A stretch of 55,371 nt of DNA from Pseudomonas sp. (lineage in GTDB: Bacteria; Pseudomonadota; Gammaproteobacteria; Pseudomonadales; Pseudomonadaceae). The stretch lies in contig NZ_JAUYGD010000039.1 in NCBI RefSeq assembly GCF_030690725.1, positions 1 through 55,371 of the forward strand, written 5' to 3'. Positions 26,594 to 34,519 of the stretch are shown in pieces; positions within the stretch are counted from its first letter, which is position 1; every line of letters begins with the position of its first letter. A model generated the notes under the pieces. The model searched no databases. It was not told the DNA's origin and saw only the letters and a program-made list of their open reading frames with translations. Position numbers and translations under genes: made by a program.

Positions 26594-27775
26594 ATGGCAA
26601 CGACTGCGTTGCAGGCGCCGGGACGCTGGGCCAGTGCATTGGCGGCGGTATTGAGCCTGGGCCTGGTGTTTGCTGCCTGGCAGTTGGGCGGCGCGGACAG
26701 TGACAGCCAGGCGTTGAGCCTGTCCTTGCTCGGCGGGGCGTTGTTCGGCCTGTTGTTGCAGCGTTCGCGCTTCTGCTTTTTCTGCGTGACCCGCGACTTT
26801 ATCGAGCAGCGCAAACCGGATGGGTTGCTCGGCATCCTCGCTGCGCTGGCGGTGGGCACCCTGGGTTATCACCTGGTATTTGGCGCCTTTGTGCCAGACC
26901 CGAGCAGTGGGCGCTTGCCGCCGGATGCGCATGTTGGGCCGCTGAGTTGGGTGCTGGGGTTGAGCGCCACGGTGTTCGGCATCGGCATGGCGCTGTCCGG
27001 CTCGTGTATCAGTGCCCATCTCTACCGCCTGGGCGAGGGGGCGTTTGCTTCGCTGTTTGCGCTGTTCGGCGCCTTGATCGGTTTCTTTTTGGGTTTTCTC
27101 TGCTGGAACCCGCTGTATCTGCTGAGCATCCAGCAGGCTCCGGTGGTCTGGTTGCCGGCTTGGCAGGGCTATGGCATGTCGTTTCTGTTGCAGATCGCGT
27201 TGCTCGGTGGTTTGGCCTCCTGGCTGCTGTTGCATGTGCAAGCGAGCACTGAACCGCGCGTGGTTGCGCGCAACCTGCGGCAACTGCTGTTTGGCCAACG
27301 CTGGCCGACCTGGGTGGGCGGTGTGCTGATCGGCTTTCTCGCCACCTTGAGTTATCTGCGTGTTGGCCCACTGGGCGTGACGGCGGAGTTAGGCAGTGTG
27401 GCGCGCACCGCGGCAGACGGGCTGGGCTGGCTACCGGAGCGGCTGGAAGGCCTGGACAGCTTTTCCGGCTGCGCCACGGCGGTCAAAGAGGCGCTGCTGT
27501 CGAATAACGGTCTGTTTATTCTCGGCCTGGTTGTGGCGTCCTGGGTCAGCGCCTTGCTGGCGGGGGACTTCCAGCCCAAGCGTCCGCGCGTCAGTGAACT
27601 GCTGCGTAATCTGCTCGGCGGCGTATTGCTGGGCTGGGGCAGCATGCTGGCGCTGGGTTGCACCGTGGGCACGCTGCTCTCAGGGATCATGGCCGGCGCG
27701 TTGTCCGGCTGGGTGTTTGCGGTGTTTTGTTTAGTGGGTGTTTGGCTCGGGCTGCGTATACGCCGTTACTGGTAA
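26594..27775 (+). CDS. YeeE/YedE-family sulfur-compound transporter
   Basis: 393 residues, very hydrophobic, with about nine or more membrane segments. The family motifs LLQRSRFCFFCVTRDFI and GIGMALSGSCISAHLYRLGEG near the middle, and LALGCTVGTLLSGIMAGALSGW at the end, hold conserved Cys residues. Characterised members import thiosulfate. It follows a periplasmic sulfurtransferase, consistent with that role. Its 3' end overlaps the convergent AAA+ gene by 10 bases. Confidence 0.82.
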   Translation: MATTALQAPGRWASALAAVLSLGLVFAAWQLGGADSDSQALSLSLLGGALFGLLLQRSRFCFFCVTRDFIEQRKPDGLLGILAALAVGTLGYHLVFGAFVPDPSSGRLPPDAHVGPLSWVLGLSATVFGIGMALSGSCISAHLYRLGEGAFASLFALFGALIGFFLGFLCWNPLYLLSIQQAPVVWLPAWQGYGMSFLLQIALLGGLASWLLLHVQASTEPRVVARNLRQLLFGQRWPTWVGGVLIGFLATLSYLRVGPLGVTAELGSVARTAADGLGWLPERLEGLDSFSGCATAVKEALLSNNGLFILGLVVASWVSALLAGDFQPKRPRVSELLRNLLGGVLLGWGSMLALGCTVGTLLSGIMAGALSGWVFAVFCLVGVWLGLRIRRYW

Positions 27776-28755
27776 TCGGCGTTCTGGCTAGCCGGGGTGT
27801 CTGCGACGTTGATTAAAGTGTGCAGGCGCTCTTGGCTACCGTTGAGCAGTTGTTGCAACGCGTGCAGTTGCTCAGGCTGAGCATCATTGAGTATCGCCTC
27901 AATCGCGGTTTGCACGGCTGTAAAGGGTGCAACGCTGCCTACCAGGTTGAGGTGTTGGCTGAGAATCTCATCACCGCTGCTGACCAGCAGGGCGAAGTGG
28001 ATAACGTTCTCCAACTCGCGGGTATTGCCTGGCCAGTTGTGGGCCTCTAGCCGCTGCTGTGCGGCATCGCTGATGGCAGGCAGCGGCAGACTCAGGCGCT
28101 GGGCGTAGATGCCGAGGAAGTATTCCGCCATGGGTAGGATATCGCCGGTGCGTTCACGCAGTGGCGGCAGGTCAAGGCGACCGTCGCTTAGATAACCGTA
28201 TAGCCGCTCATTGAATTTGCCAGCTGCCACGGCCTGAGCCAGGTCGATGCTGGTTGCAGCCAGCAGCCGGACATCTGCCGGGCTCGGCTGGCTGGCGCCG
28301 ACTCGCAGCACTTCACCGGTTTCCAGGGCGCTAAGCAGTTCAGCTTGCAGCGGCAGCGGTAGGTCGCCGATTTCATCCAGATACAGGGTGCCGTTGTTGG
28401 CCGAGCCAAACCAGCCGGCCCGGCTGCTGGCGCTGCCTTGATAGGCGCCTGCGGCATAGCCGAACAGTTCTGCCTGGGCATGCTTGCTGCTGAGGCCGCT
28501 GCAGCTGAGCGCGACAAACAGCCCCGGCCGTTCGCTGGCGCGGTGGATATGCCGCGCCAACAACTCTTTACCGGTGCCGGTTTCGCCTTCAATCAGCAGC
28601 GGTAAAGGTTGTGTGGCAAGCAGCTCGACCTGGTCGCGTAGCTGCCGGGAGCGGGGATCGATAAACACCAGCGCTTTGGCGCGGATGCTTAGCGGGCTTT
28701 TTTCTGCATCGGGAAAGGTCAGCAGCGGTTGGCCACCGAAAGTGTTCTGGCTCAT
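27766..28755 (-). CDS. Sigma-54-activator-like AAA+ protein (SfnR-like) with altered GAFTGA loop
   Basis: About 329 residues. AAA+ core with Walker A GETGTGKE (about 57-64), Walker B TLYLDEIGDLP (about 123-133) and arginine finger region LDLPPLRERTGDI. The GAFTGA loop that contacts sigma-54 reads GAYQGS here. The C-terminal 50 residues are helical but show no Fis-type HTH. It resembles the SfnR group that controls sulfone use, but may have lost or changed sigma-54 contact. The ATG at 28755 has GGAG about 9 bases upstream. Confidence 0.75.
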   Translation of the reverse strand: MSQNTFGGQPLLTFPDAEKSPLSIRAKALVFIDPRSRQLRDQVELLATQPLPLLIEGETGTGKELLARHIHRASERPGLFVALSCSGLSSKHAQAELFGYAAGAYQGSASSRAGWFGSANNGTLYLDEIGDLPLPLQAELLSALETGEVLRVGASQPSPADVRLLAATSIDLAQAVAAGKFNERLYGYLSDGRLDLPPLRERTGDILPMAEYFLGIYAQRLSLPLPAISDAAQQRLEAHNWPGNTRELENVIHFALLVSSGDEILSQHLNLVGSVAPFTAVQTAIEAILNDAQPEQLHALQQLLNGSQERLHTLINVADTPASQNADYQ

Positions 28756-28841
28756 CAACGAGTCTCCAGCCCGGCTCGGATTGCGAGCAGGCAGGTTGCA
28801 TGATCTTTACAGGGCCTGCGGCCGTTCGGGCGATTGGCTTT

Positions 28842-29423
28842 TCAGGCGCGGCGGCGGTCGGCTTGTTCGATACGGCTCTGCAAGCGATAGAGGTAGGCGA
28901 AACCCTGCTCCCAGCGCTGATGCCCGGACTTCACATTGATATGCCCGGCGCCGCTGAGAATGCTCACATCGCTGCCCCAGTCACGGGCCATTTCGATAGC
29001 CCGCGCGGCACTTGCAGCTGTGTCGTTATCCGAGCCCACCAACTGGCTGGGGAAGGGCAGTGAGTGCTGGGGGATCGGGGCAAAGTTCTGCAGTGCTGGC
29101 GGGCAGTTGGCCCGTTCCACATCGGCTGGGGCGACAAGGAGCGCGGCCCTTACCCGCCGCAGCGATTCCACCGGGGCCTGAGCTGCCCAGTGCGCCACGG
29201 TGATGCAGCCCAGGCTATGGGCAATCAGGATGGTCGGGCGTGGGTCGCTGGCGATGCTGCGCTGCAATTCGGCGACCCAGTCTTCACGCTTGGGGTTTAG
29301 CCAGTCGGCCTGTTCCACCCGGGCGCTGTTCGGCAGGCTGCGCTGCCAGTGGCTCTGCCAATGCTCGTCGGCCGATCCTTGCCAGCCCGGCACTATCAGG
29401 TAACGGATAGTTTCGTTGCGCAT
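28842..29423 (-). CDS. RBBP9/YdeN-family serine hydrolase
   Basis: 193 residues of the small alpha/beta hydrolase family. N-terminal LIVPGWQGSADEHWQSHW, nucleophile Ser70 in IAHSLGC, acid in VGSDNDTAAS, and His161 in SGAGHIN. Substrate unknown. In this region it is divergent from oscA and shares its promoter gap, so it is probably induced by sulfur limitation. A 3' fragment of a paralogue survives at 11092-11158. Confidence 0.85.
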   Translation of the reverse strand: MRNETIRYLIVPGWQGSADEHWQSHWQRSLPNSARVEQADWLNPKREDWVAELQRSIASDPRPTILIAHSLGCITVAHWAAQAPVESLRRVRAALLVAPADVERANCPPALQNFAPIPQHSLPFPSQLVGSDNDTAASAARAIEMARDWGSDVSILSGAGHINVKSGHQRWEQGFAYLYRLQSRIEQADRRRA

Positions 29424-29469
29424 CGTGCGCCCTCCTGCAGATGTGAATGGCTGCAGTGTAGGGAGGACT

Positions 29470-29605
29470 GATGAATATCAAAAAGAATAAGAACTTATTT
29501 GCTTATGCCTGAAATCTCATTTCTCTGTGCGAGAAGGTTATGGATTTTCATATGTAAAAAAAGAATATAAATGTTCTTAAATAATCTTTTTAAGAATATT
29601 AGCGG
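29470..29605. promoter_or_regulatory. Divergent hydrolase / oscA promoter region with AAAGAATA motifs
   Basis: The 262-base gap contains TCAAAAAGAATAAG at 29478-29491, AAAAAAAGAATATAAATGTT near 29556 (with AAGAA/TTCTT symmetry) and CTTTTTAAGAATATTAG near 29586. These are the same A-rich motif as upstream of lsfA/sbp and ats. Confidence 0.5.
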
Positions 29606-29685
29606 CTCTCTACTATCCGCTCCACGCCCACTGACCACGACCAGTTTTCGTCGCTCGCAGTGGGGCTATTTCAAGGAGCACTACC

Positions 29686-29868
29686 ATGACCGTAACCCTT
29701 CGTAACCTTGAAGGTCAGGACGACGCCAGCATCCTGCGCGAGATCCAGGCTGCACTGAACGGCCTGAAGTTTGGCTCGGTGGAAATCACCGTGCACAACG
29801 GCCAGGTCGTGCAGATCGAGCGTAAGGAAAAATTCCGCTTGCAGGCTCCGGCCGGCAAGAACGCCTGA
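29686..29868 (+). CDS. oscA: OscA, small sulfur-starvation protein (DUF2292)
   Basis: 60 residues, one DUF2292 domain (LREIQAALNGLKFGSVEITVHNGQVVQIERKEKFRL). In Pseudomonas, oscA lies upstream of sbp and is needed for growth on organosulfur compounds when sulfate is short, for example under chromate stress. AAGGAG precedes the ATG. Molecular function unknown. Confidence 0.9.
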   Translation: MTVTLRNLEGQDDASILREIQAALNGLKFGSVEITVHNGQVVQIERKEKFRLQAPAGKNA

Positions 29869-29924
29869 CCCGTCAAACCAACACCGAGCCTCAAAACCCG
29901 ACTGGACAACCGGAGGGTGTGAGC

Positions 29925-29990
29925 ATGAACCGAGCAGAAACCATGAGCACACACCGGTATTGCAGTGGCCAGCCGCGAATGCGCTGTTGA
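29925..29990 (+). CDS. Possible 21-residue leader peptide between oscA and sbp
   Basis: ATG preceded by CGGAGGGTGTGAGC, a good ribosome-binding site. It reads MNRAETMSTHRYCSGQPRMR then Cys and stop. It contains two Cys and three Met residues including the start. Position between two genes of a sulfur operon makes a Cys/Met-sensing leader possible, but no attenuator structure is obvious, so this may be chance. Confidence 0.3.
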   Translation: MNRAETMSTHRYCSGQPRMRC

Positions 29991-30046
29991 CCGCCACCCC
30001 CTAAAGAAAAAGCCAACAAACACTCAAAAATTTTAGGAGCTGCACC

Positions 30047-31045
30047 ATGTCCATTCGCCGTTTTGCCCTCGCTGCCCTTGCCAGCGCCATTCTTGCAGGC
30101 CCGGTGGCCGCCGCAGAAACCCTGCTCAACGTGTCCTACGACCCGACCCGCGAGCTTTACAGTGAATTCAACACTGCCTTCAACAAGCACTGGCAAGCCC
30201 AGGGCAATGAAGCCATCACCATCCAGCAGTCCCACGGTGGCTCGGGCAAGCAGGCCCGTGCGGTAATCGATGGCCTGCGTGCCGATGTGGTGACCCTGGC
30301 CCTGGCCGGTGACATTGACGAGCTGTACAAGCTCGGCAAGCTGATTCCGGAAAATTGGCAGGAGCGTCTGCCGCAATCGAGCACGCCGTACACCTCGACC
30401 ATCGTGTTCCTGGTGCGCAAAGGCAACCCGGAAGGCATCAGGGACTGGGATGACCTGGTCAAACCGGGCGTTGAAGTGATCACCCCGAACCCGAAAACCT
30501 CCGGCGGTGCGCGCTGGAACTTCCTCGCCGCCTGGGCCTACGCCCAGCAGAAGTACGGCAGCGAAGAGAAAGCCCAAGAGTTCGTCGAGAAGCTCTACAA
30601 GAACGTGCCGGTGCTCGACACCGGTGCCCGTGGTTCGACCATCACCTTCGTCAACAACCAGATCGGCGACGTGCTGCTGGCCTGGGAAAACGAAGCTTTC
30701 CTGGCATTGAAAGAAGAGGGCGGCGACAACTTCGAAATCGTCGCACCGTCGCTGTCGATCCTGGCCGAGCCGCCGGTGGCTGTAGTCGATGAAAACGTCG
30801 ACAAGAAGGGCACGCGCAAAGTGGCCGAGGCTTACCTCAACTACCTGTACAGCGATGAAGGTCAGCGTCTGGCCGCCAAGCACTTCTACCGTCCGCGTAA
30901 CCAGGCCATTGCCGGTGAGTTTGCCAAGCAGTTCCCGGAACTGAAGCTGGTGACCATCGACAAGGACTTTAACGGTTGGAAAACCGCACAGCCGAAGTTT
31001 TTCAACGACGGCGGCATCTTCGACCAGATCTACCAGGTGCAGTGA
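30047..31045 (+). CDS. sbp: Sulfate-binding protein (second paralogue)
   Basis: 332 residues; signal peptide ends VAAAE. Family signature [35 protein letters not shown] and [15 protein letters not shown]. It is similar to but clearly distinct from the protein at 17014. Located upstream of cysTWA, it is the cognate binding protein of that importer. TTAGGAG precedes the ATG. Confidence 0.93.
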   Translation: MSIRRFALAALASAILAGPVAAAETLLNVSYDPTRELYSEFNTAFNKHWQAQGNEAITIQQSHGGSGKQARAVIDGLRADVVTLALAGDIDELYKLGKLIPENWQERLPQSSTPYTSTIVFLVRKGNPEGIRDWDDLVKPGVEVITPNPKTSGGARWNFLAAWAYAQQKYGSEEKAQEFVEKLYKNVPVLDTGARGSTITFVNNQIGDVLLAWENEAFLALKEEGGDNFEIVAPSLSILAEPPVAVVDENVDKKGTRKVAEAYLNYLYSDEGQRLAAKHFYRPRNQAIAGEFAKQFPELKLVTIDKDFNGWKTAQPKFFNDGGIFDQIYQVQ

Positions 31046-31102
31046 TTCGTAGGGTGGACATGGCAAAGCCTTGTCCCCCACGGTTGCCAGATTCGAGTTT
31101 TC

Positions 31103-31162
31103 TGTAGGGCGGGTGCAACCCGCCAGATCGCGGATGCCAGTGGCGGGTTTCACCCGCCCTAC
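31103..31162. repeat. REP pair between sbp and cysT
   Basis: GTAGGGCGGGTGCAACCCGCC and its inverted partner ending CACCCGCCCTAC, about 18 bases apart. Same type as those around the RAYT gene. An intra-operon location suggests a role in transcript stability. Confidence 0.8.
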
Positions 31163-31175
31163 TGAAGGAATATCC

Positions 31176-31994
31176 ATGTCTCGTCGTACTTCCCCGGTCA
31201 TACCCGGCTTCGGGCTGACGTTGGGCTACACCCTGGTGTACCTCAGCCTGTTGGTGCTGATTCCTCTGGGTGCCATGTTTGTTCACGCCGCTCAGCTTAC
31301 CTGGGCTGAGTTTTGGGCGATTATTTCCGCACCGCGGGTACTGGCAGCGCTCAAGCTGAGCTTTGCCACTGCCTTCGCGGCCGCCGTAATCAACGGCATT
31401 ATCGGCACGCTGCTGGCCTGGGCGTTGGTGCGATACAGCTTCCCGGGGCGCAAGGTGATAGAGGCGATGATCGACCTGCCTTTTGCCTTGCCCACCGCCG
31501 TTGCCGGTATCGCCCTGACCGCCTTGTATGCCCCCAGCGGCCTGGTCGGCCAGTTCGCCACCGACCTGGGTTTCAAAATTGCCTACACGCCCATCGGCAT
31601 CACCCTGGCGCTGACCTTTGTCACCCTGCCGTTTGTGGTGCGCACCATCCAACCCGTACTGGCTGATATTCCCCGCGAGGTCGAAGAGGCCGCGGCCTGC
31701 CTCGGTGCCAAACCACTGCAGGTGTTTCGCCATGTGCTGCTGCCGGCGTTGCTACCGGCCTGGCTGACTGGCTTCTCCCTGGCCTTTGCCCGTGGCATTG
31801 GTGAGTACGGTTCGGTGATTTTTATCGCCGGCAATATGCCGATGAAAACCGAGATTCTGCCGCTGCTGATCATGGTCAAGCTCGACCAGTACGACTACAC
31901 CGGTGCTACGGCTATTGGCGTGTTGATGCTGGTGGTCTCCTTCATTCTGCTGCTGCTGATTAACCTGCTGCAGCGCCAGATCGCCAAGTCCTGA
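31176..31994 (+). CDS. cysT: Sulfate/thiosulfate ABC transporter permease CysT
   Basis: 272 residues, six membrane helices, EAA motif [21 protein letters not shown]. Forms the transport channel with CysW. The ATG at 31176 has GAAGGA 8 bases upstream; in-frame sequence before it is REP DNA and not coding. Confidence 0.92.
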   Translation: MSRRTSPVIPGFGLTLGYTLVYLSLLVLIPLGAMFVHAAQLTWAEFWAIISAPRVLAALKLSFATAFAAAVINGIIGTLLAWALVRYSFPGRKVIEAMIDLPFALPTAVAGIALTALYAPSGLVGQFATDLGFKIAYTPIGITLALTFVTLPFVVRTIQPVLADIPREVEEAAACLGAKPLQVFRHVLLPALLPAWLTGFSLAFARGIGEYGSVIFIAGNMPMKTEILPLLIMVKLDQYDYTGATAIGVLMLVVSFILLLLINLLQRQIAKS

Positions 31995-32004
31995 GGAGGT
32001 CGCC

Positions 32005-32877
32005 ATGTCTTCTGTAACCCTATGCGCGTCAGCCTCGGCCAACGCCGCACGGCGCGGCAATGTGCTCGGTCGCAGGCTGCTGATCATCAGCGCCTGGCTG
32101 GTGTTTGTGCTGTTCCTCGTGTTGCCGCTGTTTATCGTACTGAGTGAGGCGTTAAAGCACGGCTTTGGCACCTTCTTCGGCGCGATCTTCGAGCCCGACG
32201 CGATCAGTGCGCTGAAGCTGACTCTGCTCGCCGTGGGTATTTCAGTACCGCTCAACCTGGTGTTCGGCGTGGCCGCAGCCTGGTGCGTGAGCAAGTACGA
32301 GTTCCGCGGCAAGAGTATTCTGGTCACCCTGATCGACCTGCCGTTCTCGGTGTCGCCAGTGATAGCCGGTCTGATCTACGTGCTGCTGTTCGGCGCCCAG
32401 GGCTTCTTCGGCCCGTGGCTGCGTGAGCACGATATCCAGATCATCTTCGCCTTGCCGGGCATCGTCCTGGCCACGGTGTTTGTCACCGTGCCCTTTGTTG
32501 CCCGCGAGCTGATCCCGTTGATGCAGGAGCAGGGCACCCAGGAAGAGGAGGCCGCGCGCCTGCTCGGTGCCAATGGTTGGCAGATGTTCTGGCACGTGAC
32601 TCTGCCGAATATCAAATGGGGCCTGATCTACGGCGTGGTGCTCTGTACTGCGCGGGCCATGGGCGAGTTCGGCGCGGTGTCGGTGGTCTCCGGGCATATC
32701 CGTGGTTACACCAATACGCTGCCGCTGCATGTCGAGATTCTCTACAACGAATACAACCACGTCGCTGCGTTCAGCGTCGCCAGCCTGCTGCTGTTGCTGG
32801 CGGTGTTTATCCTGCTGCTCAAGCAGTGGAGCGAGTCGCGTATCAACCGCCTGAAAGCCAGTGCTGGCGAGGAATAA
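32005..32877 (+). CDS. cysW: Sulfate/thiosulfate ABC transporter permease CysW
   Basis: 290 residues, six helices, EAA motif [22 protein letters not shown], and the CysW-type [19 protein letters not shown]. Pairs with CysT. GAGGAGG upstream overlaps the cysT stop. A long antisense frame covers it and cysA but is judged a composition artefact. Confidence 0.93.
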   Translation: MSSVTLCASASANAARRGNVLGRRLLIISAWLVFVLFLVLPLFIVLSEALKHGFGTFFGAIFEPDAISALKLTLLAVGISVPLNLVFGVAAAWCVSKYEFRGKSILVTLIDLPFSVSPVIAGLIYVLLFGAQGFFGPWLREHDIQIIFALPGIVLATVFVTVPFVARELIPLMQEQGTQEEEAARLLGANGWQMFWHVTLPNIKWGLIYGVVLCTARAMGEFGAVSVVSGHIRGYTNTLPLHVEILYNEYNHVAAFSVASLLLLLAVFILLLKQWSESRINRLKASAGEE

Positions 32878-32880
32878 GTC

Positions 32881-33873
32881 ATGTCGATTGCAATCTCTAA
32901 CGTCAGCAAGAATTTCAATGCGTTCAAAGCGCTGAACGACATCAACCTGAATATCCAGAGTGGCGAACTGGTGGCCTTGCTCGGCCCGTCCGGCTGCGGC
33001 AAGACCACTTTGCTGCGCATCATCGCCGGCCTGGAAACCCCGGACAGCGGCAGCATCGAGTTCCACGGCGAAGATGTCTCCAACCACGATGTGCGCGACC
33101 GTAACGTCGGCTTTGTGTTTCAGCACTACGCGCTGTTCCGCCATATGACGGTGTTCGATAACGTCGCCTTCGGCTTGCGCATGAAGCCCAAGGGCGAGCG
33201 GCCGAACGAGAATGTGATCAAGAAGAAGGTCCACGATCTGCTTGATCTGGTGCAGCTTGACTGGTTGGCGGATCGCTACCCCGAGCAGCTTTCCGGTGGT
33301 CAGCGTCAGCGTATCGCCCTGGCGCGCGCCCTGGCGGTAGAGCCGAAAGTGCTGCTGCTCGACGAACCCTTCGGCGCCCTGGATGCCAAGGTGCGCAAGG
33401 AACTGCGCCGCTGGCTGGCGCGTCTGCACGAAGAAGTGCACCTGACCTCGGTATTCGTCACGCACGACCAGGAAGAAGCCATGGAAGTGGCCGACCGCAT
33501 CGTGGTCATGAACAAGGGCGTGGTTGAGCAGATCGGCTCGCCGGGTGAGGTGTACGAGAAGCCGGCCAGTGATTTCGTCTACCACTTTCTCGGCGATGCC
33601 AACCGCTTGTACGTCGGCAACGACACCCACGTGCTGTTCCGCCCGCACGAGATTCATCTTTCGCGCCAGGCCGAAGCAGGTCACCAGGCCGGTGAAGTAC
33701 GCGACATCCGCCCGCTCGGCGCAATCACCCGCGTAACCCTTAAAGTTGCTGGGCAGAGCGAGCCGATCGAAGCCGAAGTGGCCAAGGATCACCTCAGCCT
33801 GGCCAACCTCACTCGCGGTGAAACGCTGTACTTCAAACCGAAAGCGGGGCAGCCGGTGATTCAACAGCGCTGA
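32881..33873 (+). CDS. cysA: Sulfate/thiosulfate ABC transporter ATP-binding protein
   Basis: 330 residues, usual length for CysA. Walker [10 protein letters not shown] at 35-43, signature [15 protein letters not shown], Walker [14 protein letters not shown]-loop VTHDQEEA, and a C-terminal TOBE-like regulatory domain. Three bases after cysW. Completes the importer served by the two Sbp proteins. Confidence 0.95.
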   Translation: MSIAISNVSKNFNAFKALNDINLNIQSGELVALLGPSGCGKTTLLRIIAGLETPDSGSIEFHGEDVSNHDVRDRNVGFVFQHYALFRHMTVFDNVAFGLRMKPKGERPNENVIKKKVHDLLDLVQLDWLADRYPEQLSGGQRQRIALARALAVEPKVLLLDEPFGALDAKVRKELRRWLARLHEEVHLTSVFVTHDQEEAMEVADRIVVMNKGVVEQIGSPGEVYEKPASDFVYHFLGDANRLYVGNDTHVLFRPHEIHLSRQAEAGHQAGEVRDIRPLGAITRVTLKVAGQSEPIEAEVAKDHLSLANLTRGETLYFKPKAGQPVIQQR

Positions 33874-33890
33874 GTTCTGGCTGTAAAACA

Positions 33891-33925
33891 AAAAAAGGAG
33901 CGCAATGCGCTCCTTTTTGTTTTTA
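33891..33925. terminator. Bidirectional terminator between cysA and ydbL
   Basis: AAAAAGGAGCG pairs CGCTCCTTTTT with a short loop and is T-rich on both strands. Serves the convergent cys and ydb operons. Confidence 0.85.
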
Positions 33926-33956
33926 ACACCGAGGCTGCGACGCGCAGCAGATCGTG

Positions 33957-34301
33957 TTATTTGCGCTGCCACTTACCTTCAAGCTGGATGTACTGTCCGG
34001 TCGGCGTTTTGTCGATTGCCTTCTGCCCGGCAATTGCTTCCACATCGCTGAGCTGGATGCCGTTCTGCGCCGCCAGCTTCTGGTATTCGGCGCGCCGCGC
34101 CTGGTTGATCAACTGGGCGATTTCGGCGGCCTGGCCACCGTTACTGACCACTCCGAGATAGCCATTGGGCATTTCGCCCAATTGGCCGCTGGCTTTGGCG
34201 TCGCTCAGGGCCGACATAGCTTCGTTAAGGTTCAGGGCTACAGCCGGCACGCTCAGGCTGAGCAGCAGTAACAGGCTGGCAAGGCGCTTATAGATATTCA
34301 T
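33957..34301 (-). CDS. ydbL: YdbL-family protein (DUF1318)
   Basis: 114 residues with a signal peptide (SVPAVA-LNL) and DUF1318 pattern LNEAMSALSDAKASGQLGEMPNGYLGVV...GGQAAEIAQLIN. Periplasmic partner of the YdbH-YnbE outer-membrane lipid-transport system. AAGGAG precedes the ATG. Confidence 0.85.
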   Translation of the reverse strand: MNIYKRLASLLLLLSLSVPAVALNLNEAMSALSDAKASGQLGEMPNGYLGVVSNGGQAAEIAQLINQARRAEYQKLAAQNGIQLSDVEAIAGQKAIDKTPTGQYIQLEGKWQRK

Positions 34302-34312
34302 GTTCGGGCTCC

Positions 34313-34504
34313 TTAGAACAATCCGCTGGATTCGCTGAACATGCTGTCCAGGGCTTTATCCACCTTGATATAGATTTCGTGCTCGATCTTCACATTGAGG
34401 TTGATGTTGATCGGCTCATTGGGCATCGCCAGCTGTACGGTCGGGGTGCAGGCCGTACTGAACAGCCCTAGTAGCAGGACGGCGAAACAACTACGCAAGC
34501 GCAT
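34313..34504 (-). CDS. ynbE: YnbE-family lipoprotein
   Basis: 63 residues; lipobox FSTAC with Cys19, then a short beta-prone segment INLNVKIEHEIYIKVDKALD. YnbE caps the C-terminal end of the YdbH beta-groove at the outer membrane in E. coli. The gene lies 15 bases after ydbH and 11 before ydbL. Confidence 0.85.
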   Translation of the reverse strand: MRLRSCFAVLLLGLFSTACTPTVQLAMPNEPININLNVKIEHEIYIKVDKALDSMFSESSGLF

Positions 34505-34519
34505 GGCGCTTCTCCTTGG

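Noticed and set aside
28788..28804. Sequence resembling a sigma-54 promoter (GCAGG, 4 bases, TTGCA)
   Set aside because: It would read into the 3' end of the RBBP9-like gene on the wrong strand, and the -24 element lacks the essential GG in the right place.
29891..31201. 436-codon open frame on the minus strand opposite sbp
   Set aside because: Opposite a clear sulfate-binding protein gene, no domain, and it runs through REP sequence.
32242..33972. 576-codon open frame on the minus strand across cysW and cysA
   Set aside because: It lies opposite two genes with intact transporter motifs. Long antisense frames are common in GC-rich coding DNA and this one has no recognisable domain.
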